A stretch of DNA of 64,000 nt, from the NCBI GenBank assembly GCA_963721385.1, contig CAVRJB010000013.1, positions 310,001 through 374,000 on the forward strand. Reading direction: 5' to 3'. How positions within the stretch are numbered: position 1 is the first letter of the stretch; each line of letters opens with the position of its first letter. Below, piece by piece: positions 43,785-52,816 of the stretch. The translations under genes were made by a program, and so were the position numbers. This DNA comes from DAOMFB01 sp963721385. GTDB lineage: Bacteria > Acidobacteriota > Thermoanaerobaculia > UBA5066. The notes under the pieces are model-generated. The model saw only the letters and a list, made by a program, of their open reading frames with translations, did not search any database and had not been told where the DNA came from.

Positions 43785-44186
43785 ATGGTCCTCCCGAGGG
43801 TCCGGGGCACTTTCCGCGCCGTCGCGGCGACGGTCGTCCCTGAAGCCGAGCGGCTCGACGCCGCCGGCTGGGACGAGCTGGAGCGCCTCGTCGAGAAGAC
43901 GCTCGAGTCGCGCGACGAGGCCGTCAAGCGGCAGCTGGGCCTCCTGTTCCGGGCGATCGAGGTCCTGCCGCTCCTCCGCTGGGGGCGACGCTTTACGCAG
44001 CTCCGCCCCCCCGAGCGGACGCGGTTCCTCGCGGCGCTGGAGGACGCCCCTCTCCTCCTCCTCCGCCGCGGCTTCTGGGGGGTCCGGACGCTCGTCTACC
44101 TCGGTTACTACGCGCGGCCCGAGGCGGGGCGCGAGATCGGATACGCCGCCCACCCGCGCGGATGGGAGGCGCGGGGCAAGGCGTGA
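43785..44186 (+). CDS. gluconate 2-dehydrogenase subunit 3-like protein
   Basis: The 133-residue helical protein precedes a GMC oxidoreductase by 4 nt. Its size, position and helical pattern with LERLVEKTLESRDEAVKRQLGLL and WGVRTLVYLGYYARPEAGREIGY match the small subunit family that accompanies FAD-containing gluconate dehydrogenase-like enzymes and aids their assembly or export. No twin-arginine signal or cleavable signal peptide is seen, unlike many members. Assignment is based mainly on context. Confidence 0.65.
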   Translation: MVLPRVRGTFRAVAATVVPEAERLDAAGWDELERLVEKTLESRDEAVKRQLGLLFRAIEVLPLLRWGRRFTQLRPPERTRFLAALEDAPLLLLRRGFWGVRTLVYLGYYARPEAGREIGYAAHPRGWEARGKA

Positions 44187-44190
44187 GGGG

Positions 44191-45714
44191 ATGATCGAGA
44201 AGAGCTACGACGTCGTCGTCATCGGGTCGGGCGCCGGCGGCGGGACCGTCGCCGAGGGGCTCGGGCCCCTCGCGCGCGCGGGCTACCGCGTCCTCGTCGT
44301 GGAGCAGGGTCCGCGCCTCCTCGACGACGAGTTCACCGGGCGCGAGGTCGACATGGCCGACGCGCTTTACGAGAACGGCGGCGGATTCCTGACGGCCGAC
44401 GGAACGATGACCCTCGCGTTCGGCCGCGCCTGGGGCGGTTCCACCGTCGTCTACACCGGGACGTCGCTGATCGCACCCGAGCGCGTTCTCCGCGGCTGGG
44501 GCGTTCCGGGGCTCGCGCACGCGGACGTGGAACGCCGCTCGCGGAAGTTCATGGGGGAGAACAACGTCCACCTCCTCCCCCCGGAGCTGATCAACGACAA
44601 CAACCGCCTCTTCGTCGAGGGGTGCGCAAAGGCCGGCTACCGCGCCGAGCAGTTCCCGCTGAACCTCAAGGGGTGCCTCGGCTCGAGCCTCTGCAACCTC
44701 GGCTGCCCGAACGGGGCGAAGCAGGGGACACACGTGGTCCAGCTCCCGGCCGCCGTGAGGGACGGCGTCGAGACGGTGACGCGCGCGGAGGCCGTGCGGA
44801 TCGAGGAGCGGCGCGTCGTCGTCCGCGTCGCCGCGAAGGAGCCGGGGACGAAGGGGGCGCCTTCGGAATGGGCACCCGGAGACTACGTCCTGAACGCGAA
44901 GGCGGTCGTCGTTGCGGGCGGGGCCGTCGGGTCCCCCGCACTCCTCCTCCGGTCGGGCTTCGGCGCGAGGCTCCCCCGCCTCGGCGAAGGCTTCACCTGC
45001 CACCCGGCGCACATCCTCGTCGGCGAGCACGACCGCCCGATCACGAACGACGTCGGCCACCCGAAGAGCTACTACCTCGACCGCGCCGTCGAGGAAGGGT
45101 TCCTCCTCGAGACCTGCATGTACTTCCCTTTCACCACGGCCAAGAACCTGACGGGCTTCGGGGCGCCCCACAGCGCGCTGATGCGGGCGTTCCCGCGGCT
45201 CCAGATGATCCTCGTCCTCGCCTGCGACAAGGCGGTCTCCGGCAATCGCGTCGCCGTCGACGCCGGGGGGAAGCCGGTCGTCCACTACACGTTCACGGCG
45301 GAGACGGTGGCGGCCCTCGTCCGCGCGACGCGAGCGGCCGCCCGGATCTTCTTCGCAGCCGGAGCGCGGCGGGTCCACGCCCCCTCGGCCAGCCCGCCGC
45401 TCCTCTCGCGCGAGGAAGCCCCGGCGATCGACACCCGGATCGACGAGCGTCACTTCAAGGCCGGGAAGATCTCCGTCTCGGCGGCGCACCTGATGGGAGG
45501 CTGCGGCATGGGGAGGGGAACCTCCGACTCCGTGACGGACTCCTTCGGACGCGTTCACGGAGTGCCGTGGCTCTTCGTCGCCGACTCGAGCCTCTTTCCC
45601 GACTCGCTCGAGATCAACCCCTACCTGACGATCATGGCGCTCGCCGATCGAACGGCCGAGAGGATCCGCGAGGAGGCCGGGGCGCTCCTCGGCCCGCCGG
45701 GGGCCCCGAGGTGA
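44191..45714 (+). CDS. GMC-family FAD oxidoreductase
   Basis: The 507-residue flavoprotein has an ADP-binding VVVIGSGAGGGTVAEGL, GGSTVVYTGT, the Cys-rich stretch GCLGSSLCNLGCPNGAKQG typical of gluconate-dehydrogenase/alcohol-oxidase large subunits, and the active-site block SAAHLMGGCGMG with the catalytic His. The ending NPYLTIMALADRTAE is the GMC C-terminal motif. It probably oxidises an alcohol or sugar acid and passes electrons to a carrier that is not encoded nearby. The stop overlaps the GTG of the ThDP enzyme (GTGA), so the two products should be made together. Confidence 0.85.
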   Translation: MIEKSYDVVVIGSGAGGGTVAEGLGPLARAGYRVLVVEQGPRLLDDEFTGREVDMADALYENGGGFLTADGTMTLAFGRAWGGSTVVYTGTSLIAPERVLRGWGVPGLAHADVERRSRKFMGENNVHLLPPELINDNNRLFVEGCAKAGYRAEQFPLNLKGCLGSSLCNLGCPNGAKQGTHVVQLPAAVRDGVETVTRAEAVRIEERRVVVRVAAKEPGTKGAPSEWAPGDYVLNAKAVVVAGGAVGSPALLLRSGFGARLPRLGEGFTCHPAHILVGEHDRPITNDVGHPKSYYLDRAVEEGFLLETCMYFPFTTAKNLTGFGAPHSALMRAFPRLQMILVLACDKAVSGNRVAVDAGGKPVVHYTFTAETVAALVRATRAAARIFFAAGARRVHAPSASPPLLSREEAPAIDTRIDERHFKAGKISVSAAHLMGGCGMGRGTSDSVTDSFGRVHGVPWLFVADSSLFPDSLEINPYLTIMALADRTAERIREEAGALLGPPGAPR

Positions 45715-47438
45715 CCGCGAAGCGGACGGGGGCCGAGCTCGTCGTCCGGGCGCTGGAAGACGAAGGGATCGCCCTCGCGTTCGGCATCCCGGGGACGCAC
45801 AACATCGAGCTCTACGACGCGCTCGCGTCGTCGGAGAAAGTCCGCGCCGTCCTCGTCACCGACGAGCAGAGCGCGTCGTTCATGGCGGACGCCGCCTTTC
45901 GCGCGTCGGGGCGGCTCGCCTGCGTCAACGTCGTCCCGGGGGCGGGCCTGACGCACGCGATGTCGGGGATCGCCGAGGCCTTCCTGGACGGGATCCCGAT
46001 GCTGGTCCTCGGCTGCGGGATCCGGCGCGACACGGGAAAGGCCTTCCAGCTCCACGACGTCGACCAGGCCGCCCTCGTCCGGCCCGTCACGAAGGCGCAG
46101 CTCCGTCCCGCAGGCGGCGCGGAACTCTACGGGACGGTCCGGAAGGCGTGCCGCCTCGCGCGAGAGGGGACGCCCGGGCCGGTCTTCGTCGAGGTCCCCG
46201 CCGACCAGTACCTCTTCCGCCACGACGACGTTCCCGTCGAGGTCCTGGTGCCGGCACGGCCGCCCGCCCCGCCGGAGGAGGCCGTCGAGCAGGCCGCCCG
46301 GATCCTCGGCGACGCGAAGCGTCCGCTTCTCTACCTCGGGCTCGGCGCGGCCGGGGCCGGCGCCAGGCTCGTCGCGCTGGCTGAAACGCTCGAAGCTCCG
46401 GTCTCGACGACGTTCCAGGGGAAGGGGGTTTTCCCGGAGTCGCACCCGCTCTGGCTCTGGCCCGGCTTCGGCGACGCCGCGCCCTCCTTCGCGCGGGACG
46501 TCGCCGCCTCCTGCGACGCGACGCTCGCGATCGGCTGCCGGTTCGGCGAGGTGGCCACGGGAAGCTACGGGCTCACACCTCCGGGAAAGTTGATCCACGT
46601 CGACATCGACCCGTCGGTCCCGGGTCGGAACTACGCGGCCGACCTCGCCGTCGCCGCCGACGCCGCGGCGTTCGTGGAGGCTCTCTTCCCCAGGCTTCGC
46701 AGTCGGGGACGCGACGAGGCCCTCCGCCGGCGGCTCGCCTTCGGACACGCCGAGGTGGACCGCGAGCGCCTCTCTCCCTCGGAAGGGAAGGTCTCCCCGC
46801 ACCTTCTTCTCCGGGAGCTCCAGTCGGCCTTTGGCCCGGAGACGATCTTCACGACCGACAGCGGGAACGGGACGTTCCTCGCCGTCGAGGGGCTGCGGCT
46901 CGAAAAGCCGGGCCGCCTCCTCGCGCCGGTCGACTACTCGTGCATGGGGTATGCCGTGCCGGCCGCCCTCGGAGCGAAGCTCGCGTGTCCCGGCGTTCCC
47001 GTCGTCTCGCTCGCCGGGGACGGCGCGTTCCTGATGACCGGCCTCGAGCTGCTGACGGCGGCGCAGAACGGGCTGGGCGTCGCGGTCTTCGTCCTCCGCG
47101 ACCGCGAGCTGGCACAGATCGCGCAGTTCCAGAGCACGGCGCTCGGCCGGAAGACGGCGAGCGAGCTCCCCGATTACGACCTCGCGGGCCTCGCGCGCTC
47201 CCTCGGGGTCGAGACGCTCGCGCTCGCGAACGACGCCGGGATCGCGGAGGCCGTCGCGCGCGCGAGGCAGGTCACAGGCGAAGGGCGGCCGGTCCTCGTC
47301 GACACGGCCATCGACTACTCGCGGAAGACCTACTTCACGCGCGGCGTCGTCCGGACCAACTTCGGGCGGCTTCCCTGGGGCGACCGGCTCCGCTTCGTCG
47401 TCCGCGCTCTCGGGCGAAAGGCCCTCGGACGGGGTTGA
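45711..47438 (+). CDS. acetolactate synthase-like ThDP-dependent enzyme
   Basis: The 575-residue protein has the three domains of the decarboxylase/carboligase family. The Pyr domain contains FGIPGTHNIELYDAL and the catalytic Glu in TDEQSASFMADA. The central domain shows LGLGAAGAGARL. The PP domain has MGYAVPAALGAKLACP and the Mg/ThDP motif GDGAFLMTGLELLTA. Where most members have NN after about 25 residues, this one has RD (VFVLRDREL), so the metal ligand may be Asp. It starts at GTG 45711, overlapping the GMC stop. The substrate is probably a 2-oxoacid formed by or with the oxidoreductase; this is inference. Confidence 0.8.
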   Translation: MTAKRTGAELVVRALEDEGIALAFGIPGTHNIELYDALASSEKVRAVLVTDEQSASFMADAAFRASGRLACVNVVPGAGLTHAMSGIAEAFLDGIPMLVLGCGIRRDTGKAFQLHDVDQAALVRPVTKAQLRPAGGAELYGTVRKACRLAREGTPGPVFVEVPADQYLFRHDDVPVEVLVPARPPAPPEEAVEQAARILGDAKRPLLYLGLGAAGAGARLVALAETLEAPVSTTFQGKGVFPESHPLWLWPGFGDAAPSFARDVAASCDATLAIGCRFGEVATGSYGLTPPGKLIHVDIDPSVPGRNYAADLAVAADAAAFVEALFPRLRSRGRDEALRRRLAFGHAEVDRERLSPSEGKVSPHLLLRELQSAFGPETIFTTDSGNGTFLAVEGLRLEKPGRLLAPVDYSCMGYAVPAALGAKLACPGVPVVSLAGDGAFLMTGLELLTAAQNGLGVAVFVLRDRELAQIAQFQSTALGRKTASELPDYDLAGLARSLGVETLALANDAGIAEAVARARQVTGEGRPVLVDTAIDYSRKTYFTRGVVRTNFGRLPWGDRLRFVVRALGRKALGRG

Positions 47439-47453
47439 GTCGCCGGGAGAAGC

Positions 47454-47936
47454 TCAGCGCCGCCGCCAGCTCCCGCTCTTCCCGCCGCTCTTCGTGACCA
47501 GCTCGACCCGCTCGATCCGGATTCCCTTGTCGGCCCCCTTGCACATGTCGTAGAGGGCGAGGGCGGCCGCCGAGGCCGCGACGAGCGCTTCCATCTCGTA
47601 GCCGGTCTTCGCGGTCCCTTTCACCTCGGCCGAGATCTCGACCGACCTCGCGCGCGGGTTTCGCTCGAGCGTCACCGACACGCCGTCGAACGCGACCGGA
47701 TGACAGAGAGGGATCCACTCCGCCGTCCGCTTCGCCGCCTGGATCCCCGCGAGGCGGGAGACGGCGAGGGCGTCCCCCTTCCGGTTCTCGCTCGCGTCGA
47801 GGGCCCGGTACGCCTTCGGGCCGAGGACGACGACCGCCCGCGCCGAGGCCGCGCGAAGTGTCGGCCGCTTCGACGAGACGTCGACCATGCGCGCGGCGCC
47901 CCTACGGTCGAGGTGCGTCAGCTGCTTCGCGCTCAA
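47454..47936 (-). CDS. moaC: cyclic pyranopterin monophosphate synthase
   Basis: Second step of molybdenum cofactor synthesis, acting after MoaA. The 160-residue protein has MVDVSSKRPTLRAASARA, the active-site block AAKRTAEWIPLCHP, SAEVKGTAKTGYEMEALVAA and LYDMCKGADKGIRIE. The ATG 47936 lies 35 nt inside the 3' end of mobA, so the two are transcribed together. The final residues SGSWRRR are short and basic. Confidence 0.95.
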   Translation of the reverse strand: MSAKQLTHLDRRGAARMVDVSSKRPTLRAASARAVVVLGPKAYRALDASENRKGDALAVSRLAGIQAAKRTAEWIPLCHPVAFDGVSVTLERNPRARSVEISAEVKGTAKTGYEMEALVAASAAALALYDMCKGADKGIRIERVELVTKSGGKSGSWRRR

Positions 47937-48507
47937 GGGTCTCGTAGTCCTCCGGCGTGTTGACGTTGAAAAAGCCCGCGGGAGCGCCGCCCGGCAGGCA
48001 AGCCGTTTCCTCTTCCGGGATCAGGACCGCCCCGAGAGCCGTCAGCGCTCCCTGGAGCGAGTAGTCGCCCGCCGCGAGCCGCCCCATCAGCGGGACGAGG
48101 GCGCTCTTCCGCCAGACGGCGCAGAGCGGCTGAGGGTGTCCGCCCGAGACCGGGACGATCGCCGGAGCGTGAATCGCGTCCGCCACTTCGAGCAGAGCCG
48201 ACAGGAACTCCTCCGGGCAGCGCGGGAGGTCCGCGGCGAGGACGAGGTTCGTCTCCTCCGGGCTCCACGAGAGGGCGGCAACGACCCCGAACGCGGCCGC
48301 GGCCGGCGCCGCGCCGTCCTCGACGAACGGGAACGGCGCTCCGGCGTACGCCCCCTTCTCCTTCCCGACGAGCGCCGCCCGCCCGCAGACGAAGGCCAGC
48401 TTCTCGGCCTGCCAGAGCGCCATCGGCCGGCCGCGGTAGGGCAGCAGCGACTTGTCGCGCCCCATCCTCTCGGAGCGCCCGCCGACGAGCACGAAGCCGA
48501 ACGCCAT
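47902..48507 (-). CDS. mobA: molybdenum cofactor guanylyltransferase
   Basis: Adds GMP to Mo-molybdopterin to form MGD. The 201-residue product shows the GTP-binding LVGGRSERMGRDKSLL (residues 7-22), LAADLPRCPEEFL with the metal-binding Asp, PVSGGHPQPLCAVW and the C-terminal FFNVNTPEDYETLE. The start ATG 48507 has no good ribosome binding site but lies 8 nt from a TACGAT hexamer. It is divergent from the glycosyltransferase gene with a 25-nt gap. Confidence 0.93.
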   Translation of the reverse strand: MAFGFVLVGGRSERMGRDKSLLPYRGRPMALWQAEKLAFVCGRAALVGKEKGAYAGAPFPFVEDGAAPAAAAFGVVAALSWSPEETNLVLAADLPRCPEEFLSALLEVADAIHAPAIVPVSGGHPQPLCAVWRKSALVPLMGRLAAGDYSLQGALTALGAVLIPEEETACLPGGAPAGFFNVNTPEDYETLEREAADAPRP

Positions 48508-48515
48508 CTTCTAAG

Positions 48516-48525
48516 ATCGTACTCT
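48516..48525. promoter_or_regulatory. overlapping divergent -10 boxes (mobA / glycosyltransferase)
   Basis: TACGAT on the minus strand (48521-48516) lies 8 nt before ATG 48507, and TACTCT on the plus strand (48520-48525) lies 7 nt before GTG 48533. The hexamers overlap by two bases, as in the pair at 39796-39805. Confidence 0.4.
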
Positions 48526-48532
48526 GCCGTCC

Positions 48533-49135
48533 GTGATCAGCGTGATCGTCCCCCTGCGCGGCGAGCCGCCCGAGGCGGTTCAGGCGGTCCGCGCCCATGC
48601 CGGTCCGGACGTCGAGGTGTTGCTGGCCGACGGGGACGGCCCGCGGGGTGCGCGGCTGGCGGCGGCCGCGGCCCGCGCGTCGGGAAGCGTTCTCCTCTTC
48701 CTCCACGCCGACACGACCCTCCCCGCCGGCTGGGCGGCGGCCGTCGAGAGCGCCATCGGGGAGGGCGCTGCCGGAGGCGCGTTCCGGCTCCGGTTCGCGG
48801 GCGGGGGTCTCCGGATGACCTGGGTGGCGTTCTGGGCCAACGTCCGGACGATCGTCACCCGCGTGCCGTACGGCGATCAGGCGCCCTTCGTCCGGCGCGA
48901 CGTCTACGAGAGGCTCGGCGGCCACCGGCCCTGGCCCCTCCTCGAGGACGTTGAGTTCGGCGAGCGGCTCCGGGAAGCCGGAAGGGTCGTCATCCTTCCG
49001 CTCGCCGTCCGCACCTCGCCCCGCCGGTACCTCGAGCGGGGCGTCGGGCGAACGGTCCTTGGCAACTGGTCGATCCTCCGCCGCTGGCGGCGAGGCGCGA
49101 GCCCGGAGGAGCTTGCCCGGTTCTACCGGGGCTGA
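48533..49135 (+). CDS. GT2 glycosyltransferase (TIGR04283-like)
   Basis: The 200-residue compact GT-A enzyme has SVIVPLRGEPPEAVQAV, DVEVLLADGDGPRGARL, LLFLHADTTLPAGW, YGDQAPFVRRDVYERLGG and LEDVEFGERLREAGRV. The short length and the GDQ/F-x-R-R and ED motifs match the TIGR04283 group, some members of which act in arsenosugar synthesis. There are no arsenic genes here, so the substrate is open. The start is GTG 48533. The 3' end overlaps the cytochrome gene on the other strand by 13 nt. Confidence 0.85.
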   Translation: MISVIVPLRGEPPEAVQAVRAHAGPDVEVLLADGDGPRGARLAAAAARASGSVLLFLHADTTLPAGWAAAVESAIGEGAAGGAFRLRFAGGGLRMTWVAFWANVRTIVTRVPYGDQAPFVRRDVYERLGGHRPWPLLEDVEFGERLREAGRVVILPLAVRTSPRRYLERGVGRTVLGNWSILRRWRRGASPEELARFYRG

Positions 49136-49653
49136 AGAGGCGGCGAGAGCGAGGTTGCCGGCTTCACCTGGCCGCGGTGGCAGGTCGTGCAGTTCACCGC
49201 CGGGTTCGGACCCTTCAGGCCCTCGATCTTCTTCAGGTACTGCTCGTTGATGGCGCGGTTCATCGCCATCATTTCGCGGGCGATCTTCTTTGTCGGATCC
49301 TCGTCGCTCTCCCACTTCCCCGGCACGTGGCAATGGGTGCACGAGACGCCGAGCGCGGGGCCAAAACCGAACTCCATCGCCCGGACGAGGCGCTCCGCCG
49401 GCATTCCTTTCATTACCTGGATGTTCTTGAAGACCGTCTCGGCGGGCTCCTGCTCCTTCCCGGCGATCTGTTTCCGGACCTCGGCGGCGTACTTCGCCCG
49501 CTCCGCGGCCAGCTCGCCCGGCGTCGCGGTGGCGGCGGCCGGCGGCGCCGTGGCCGCCGTCCCGGGCGGAGCGGCCTGCGGGGTCGGCTGACCGGATGCC
49601 CGCATCGAGTAGGCGCAGAGTGCGCACGTGAGACCGAGTGCGATTCGAGTCAT
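49123..49653 (-). CDS. diheme cytochrome c, reaction-centre cytochrome-like
   Basis: The 176-residue periplasmic protein has a signal peptide (MTRIALGLTCALCAYSM), a Pro/Ala-rich linker and two CxxCH heme sites, CTHCH at 105-109 and CTTCH at 155-159. AEFVFKNIQV-like spacing (AETVFKNIQVMKGMPAERL) and the Met-rich segment MMAMNRAIN resemble the photosynthetic reaction-centre cytochrome c fold (PF02276). This family is common in non-phototrophic Acidobacteriota as electron carrier. It is the last gene of the long minus operon, overlapping the GNAT stop by 4 nt. Confidence 0.85.
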   Translation of the reverse strand: MTRIALGLTCALCAYSMRASGQPTPQAAPPGTAATAPPAAATATPGELAAERAKYAAEVRKQIAGKEQEPAETVFKNIQVMKGMPAERLVRAMEFGFGPALGVSCTHCHVPGKWESDEDPTKKIAREMMAMNRAINEQYLKKIEGLKGPNPAVNCTTCHRGQVKPATSLSPPLQPR

Positions 49654-50182
49654 GTTCCCCCCTGTTCTTTCGGCGGCTTGAAGCCGAGGATCGGCCCGAT
49701 CGTCTTCCGGTAGAGCAGCTCCGAATGCCCGGCGACGAGGAAGTCGGCGAGCTCCCCGACGTACGCGTAGCCGAGCCTCTCGTAGAGCCGCCGAGCGCCA
49801 TCGTTGAACGACGAGACACAGAGGAAGACGTTCGGGCTTACGCGGAAGACGCGCCGCTCGGCGAACGCCATGAGCGCCGTCCCGACTCCCTGTCCCCGAT
49901 GGGCCGGCGCCGCGCAGACCGTCTGCACGTAGCCGACGAACGCGCCCTTCATGTTCAGGATCAGGAACCCGGCGATCTCGCCCCCCGCGAGCGCGACATA
50001 CCGTTCCTTCGACTCGTCGCGGAGAATCCTGAGCGATGCGGCGAAGTCCCGCCTCAGCGTGAGCCAGGGCTCCGACGCCGCCATGATCTGCGCGCAGGCC
50101 TCCGCCTCGGCGTCGGTCGCGAGCAGGCGGATCGCGAGGTCGGGCGGCGGCGTGGCGGCGTCTCCCCGTCCGGTCCTGTCGC

Positions 50183-50186
<4 letters not shown>
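49650..50186 (-). CDS. GNAT-family N-acetyltransferase
   Basis: About 178 residues. The acetyl-CoA loop is AAPAHRGQGVGTALMAF, preceded by beta strands YVALAGGEIAGFLIL and FVGYVQTVC and followed by NDGARRLYERLGYAYVGEL. The fold needs residues from LAIRLL onward, but there is no ATG, GTG or TTG before it after the ribAB stop. The best start is CTG 50186-50184, which overlaps the ribAB TGA as CTGA, the same arrangement as rlpA. The substrate is unknown. It overlaps the cytochrome c ATG at its stop. Confidence 0.75.
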
Positions 50187-51385
<1,199 letters not shown>

Positions 51386-51408
51386 GGAAATCCCTCGGCG
51401 GTAGAGTC

Positions 51409-51423
51409 GGGGGCGGAGCCCCC
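51409..51423. terminator. GC-rich hairpin between unknown gene and ribBA
   Basis: GGGGGC and GCCCCC form a 6-bp stem with a 3-nt loop in the 44-nt gap upstream of ribBA. There is no T-run on either side, so it may be a pause or processing site rather than a true terminator. No RFN/FMN riboswitch fits in this short space. Confidence 0.3.
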
Positions 51424-51429
51424 GCGGGC

Positions 51430-52788
51430 TCAATTGTAGCGGGGAGCCGCGGAGGGGTCAGTGACCTTCAGCGCGGGGAGCGTCGTGTCGGAGAGAACGG
51501 AGCGCTTCCCGACCTCGCGGATGAGCGTCTTCACGAACGCCTCGAACTGGTTCGCGGCCGGCAGAAAGGCCCGCGGCGGCCGCTCCCGCGAGAAGCCGGC
51601 GAGAAACCGCTCGAAGAGCGACCAGTCCTTGAACATCAGGTGGCGCATCGAGCCGCGCCGGAAGGCCTCGAGCTCGGTGACGAGCGCCGCCATGCCCTTC
51701 CGGTCCGGCATCCTCACGAACGCGTTCGTCGTCCGCGCGAGAAGCGCGAGGTCCTCACGAAGCCGCAGACTCTGGTCGCGCCGCGTCCGGTAGTCCGGGA
51801 ACAGGGCACGGCCGTCCACGTCCGACGAGAACGTCTCCGCGAGGCCGATGATCGTCTGCTGGAAGAGGTCGCGGAGAAGGCCGGCGGCGTCCTCGAGGCG
51901 CGTGAGGATGAGCGCCGGGTCCTTCATCAGGACGACGTCCACCAGCTCGACCTCCATGACCTTCCGGACCTCCTGCTCCTGGGCGTGGAGGATCCTCTCC
52001 AGCCCGTCGCTGGTGGGCGTCTCGGCGGCCATGCGCGGAAGCAGCCGCTTCCGGATGAACTCGCAGACGCCGTCGCTCTCGCCACGCAGCAGGCTGAAGA
52101 TCAGGAGGGCGCGCTTCCGCGTCGCGGGCGAGCCGATCGTCGAGCGCGCCATCTCGACGTAGCGGAGGGCCTTGAAGAGCTGGACGAAGAGGGCCGCGAG
52201 CGCCCCCTTTTGGGCCGGGTCGTTCAGCGTCGCGAGGACCCGCTGGAGCGACTGTTTCGAGTCGCGGTCCAGGACCGGCCGCAGGTTCTCGTTGAAGAGG
52301 ATCCCGAGGTTCGGGTCGGCTTTCAGCGTCCCGATCACGACCCGTCCGAGCGAAAAGTAGGTCTGGAGCGGAAGGAACGGCGCTTTCGCGAGCTCGTCGA
52401 GGATCTTCGAGAAGTCGTCGAGCTTCTCGACGACGAGCGCCAGTTCGGCCTCGGCGCCGGCCCGCCGGCGGGCCGGCGGCGCGGCGGACGGGACGCGCCC
52501 GACCTGGCTGTCGAGGTAGAGGAGGAACGACGCGAGGTCCTCCTTCCCCTCGCCGAGGAGGTGCGTCGTCAGGAGCGCCATGTGGTTCACGCCGGCCTTG
52601 AGGGCGGCCACCTCTTCGACGTAATTTTTCAGCGAGGCGTGCGACCGCTCGAACGGGGAGAGCGGCAGGAAGTCGATCGTGAAGAACCGCTCCATCCCCT
52701 TCAGCCACATCTCCATCTCGAACAGGTAGTCGTACTTGATCCTGTTCGAGAACAGAGAGGACGTCTCGAGAACCGTGAACCGGGGCAT
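51430..52788 (-). CDS. conserved helical protein of unknown function
   Basis: The 452-residue soluble protein is predicted mostly alpha-helical, with no signal peptide or membrane segment. It starts MPRFTVLETSSLFSNRIKYDYLFE and contains repeated amphipathic stretches such as LALVVEKLDDFSKILDELAKA, SLQRVLATLNDPAQKGALAAL and LFQQTIIGLAETFSSDV. I recognise no catalytic motif. It lies between bamA and ribBA in the long minus operon and has its own TAAAAT hexamer 8 nt before the ATG. A role linked to the outer-membrane machinery next door is possible but unproven. Confidence 0.75.
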   Translation of the reverse strand: MPRFTVLETSSLFSNRIKYDYLFEMEMWLKGMERFFTIDFLPLSPFERSHASLKNYVEEVAALKAGVNHMALLTTHLLGEGKEDLASFLLYLDSQVGRVPSAAPPARRRAGAEAELALVVEKLDDFSKILDELAKAPFLPLQTYFSLGRVVIGTLKADPNLGILFNENLRPVLDRDSKQSLQRVLATLNDPAQKGALAALFVQLFKALRYVEMARSTIGSPATRKRALLIFSLLRGESDGVCEFIRKRLLPRMAAETPTSDGLERILHAQEQEVRKVMEVELVDVVLMKDPALILTRLEDAAGLLRDLFQQTIIGLAETFSSDVDGRALFPDYRTRRDQSLRLREDLALLARTTNAFVRMPDRKGMAALVTELEAFRRGSMRHLMFKDWSLFERFLAGFSRERPPRAFLPAANQFEAFVKTLIREVGKRSVLSDTTLPALKVTDPSAAPRYN

Positions 52789-52796
52789 CTGTCGAG

Positions 52797-52802
52797 ATTT
52801 TA
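52797..52802 (-). promoter_or_regulatory. candidate -10 for leaderless mRNA of the unknown gene and ribBA
   Basis: TAAAAT (5/6 to the -10 consensus) on the minus strand is 8 nt before ATG 52788, inside the 28-nt gap after the bamA stop. Confidence 0.45.
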
Positions 52803-52816
52803 CGCCCCGGGACCGG

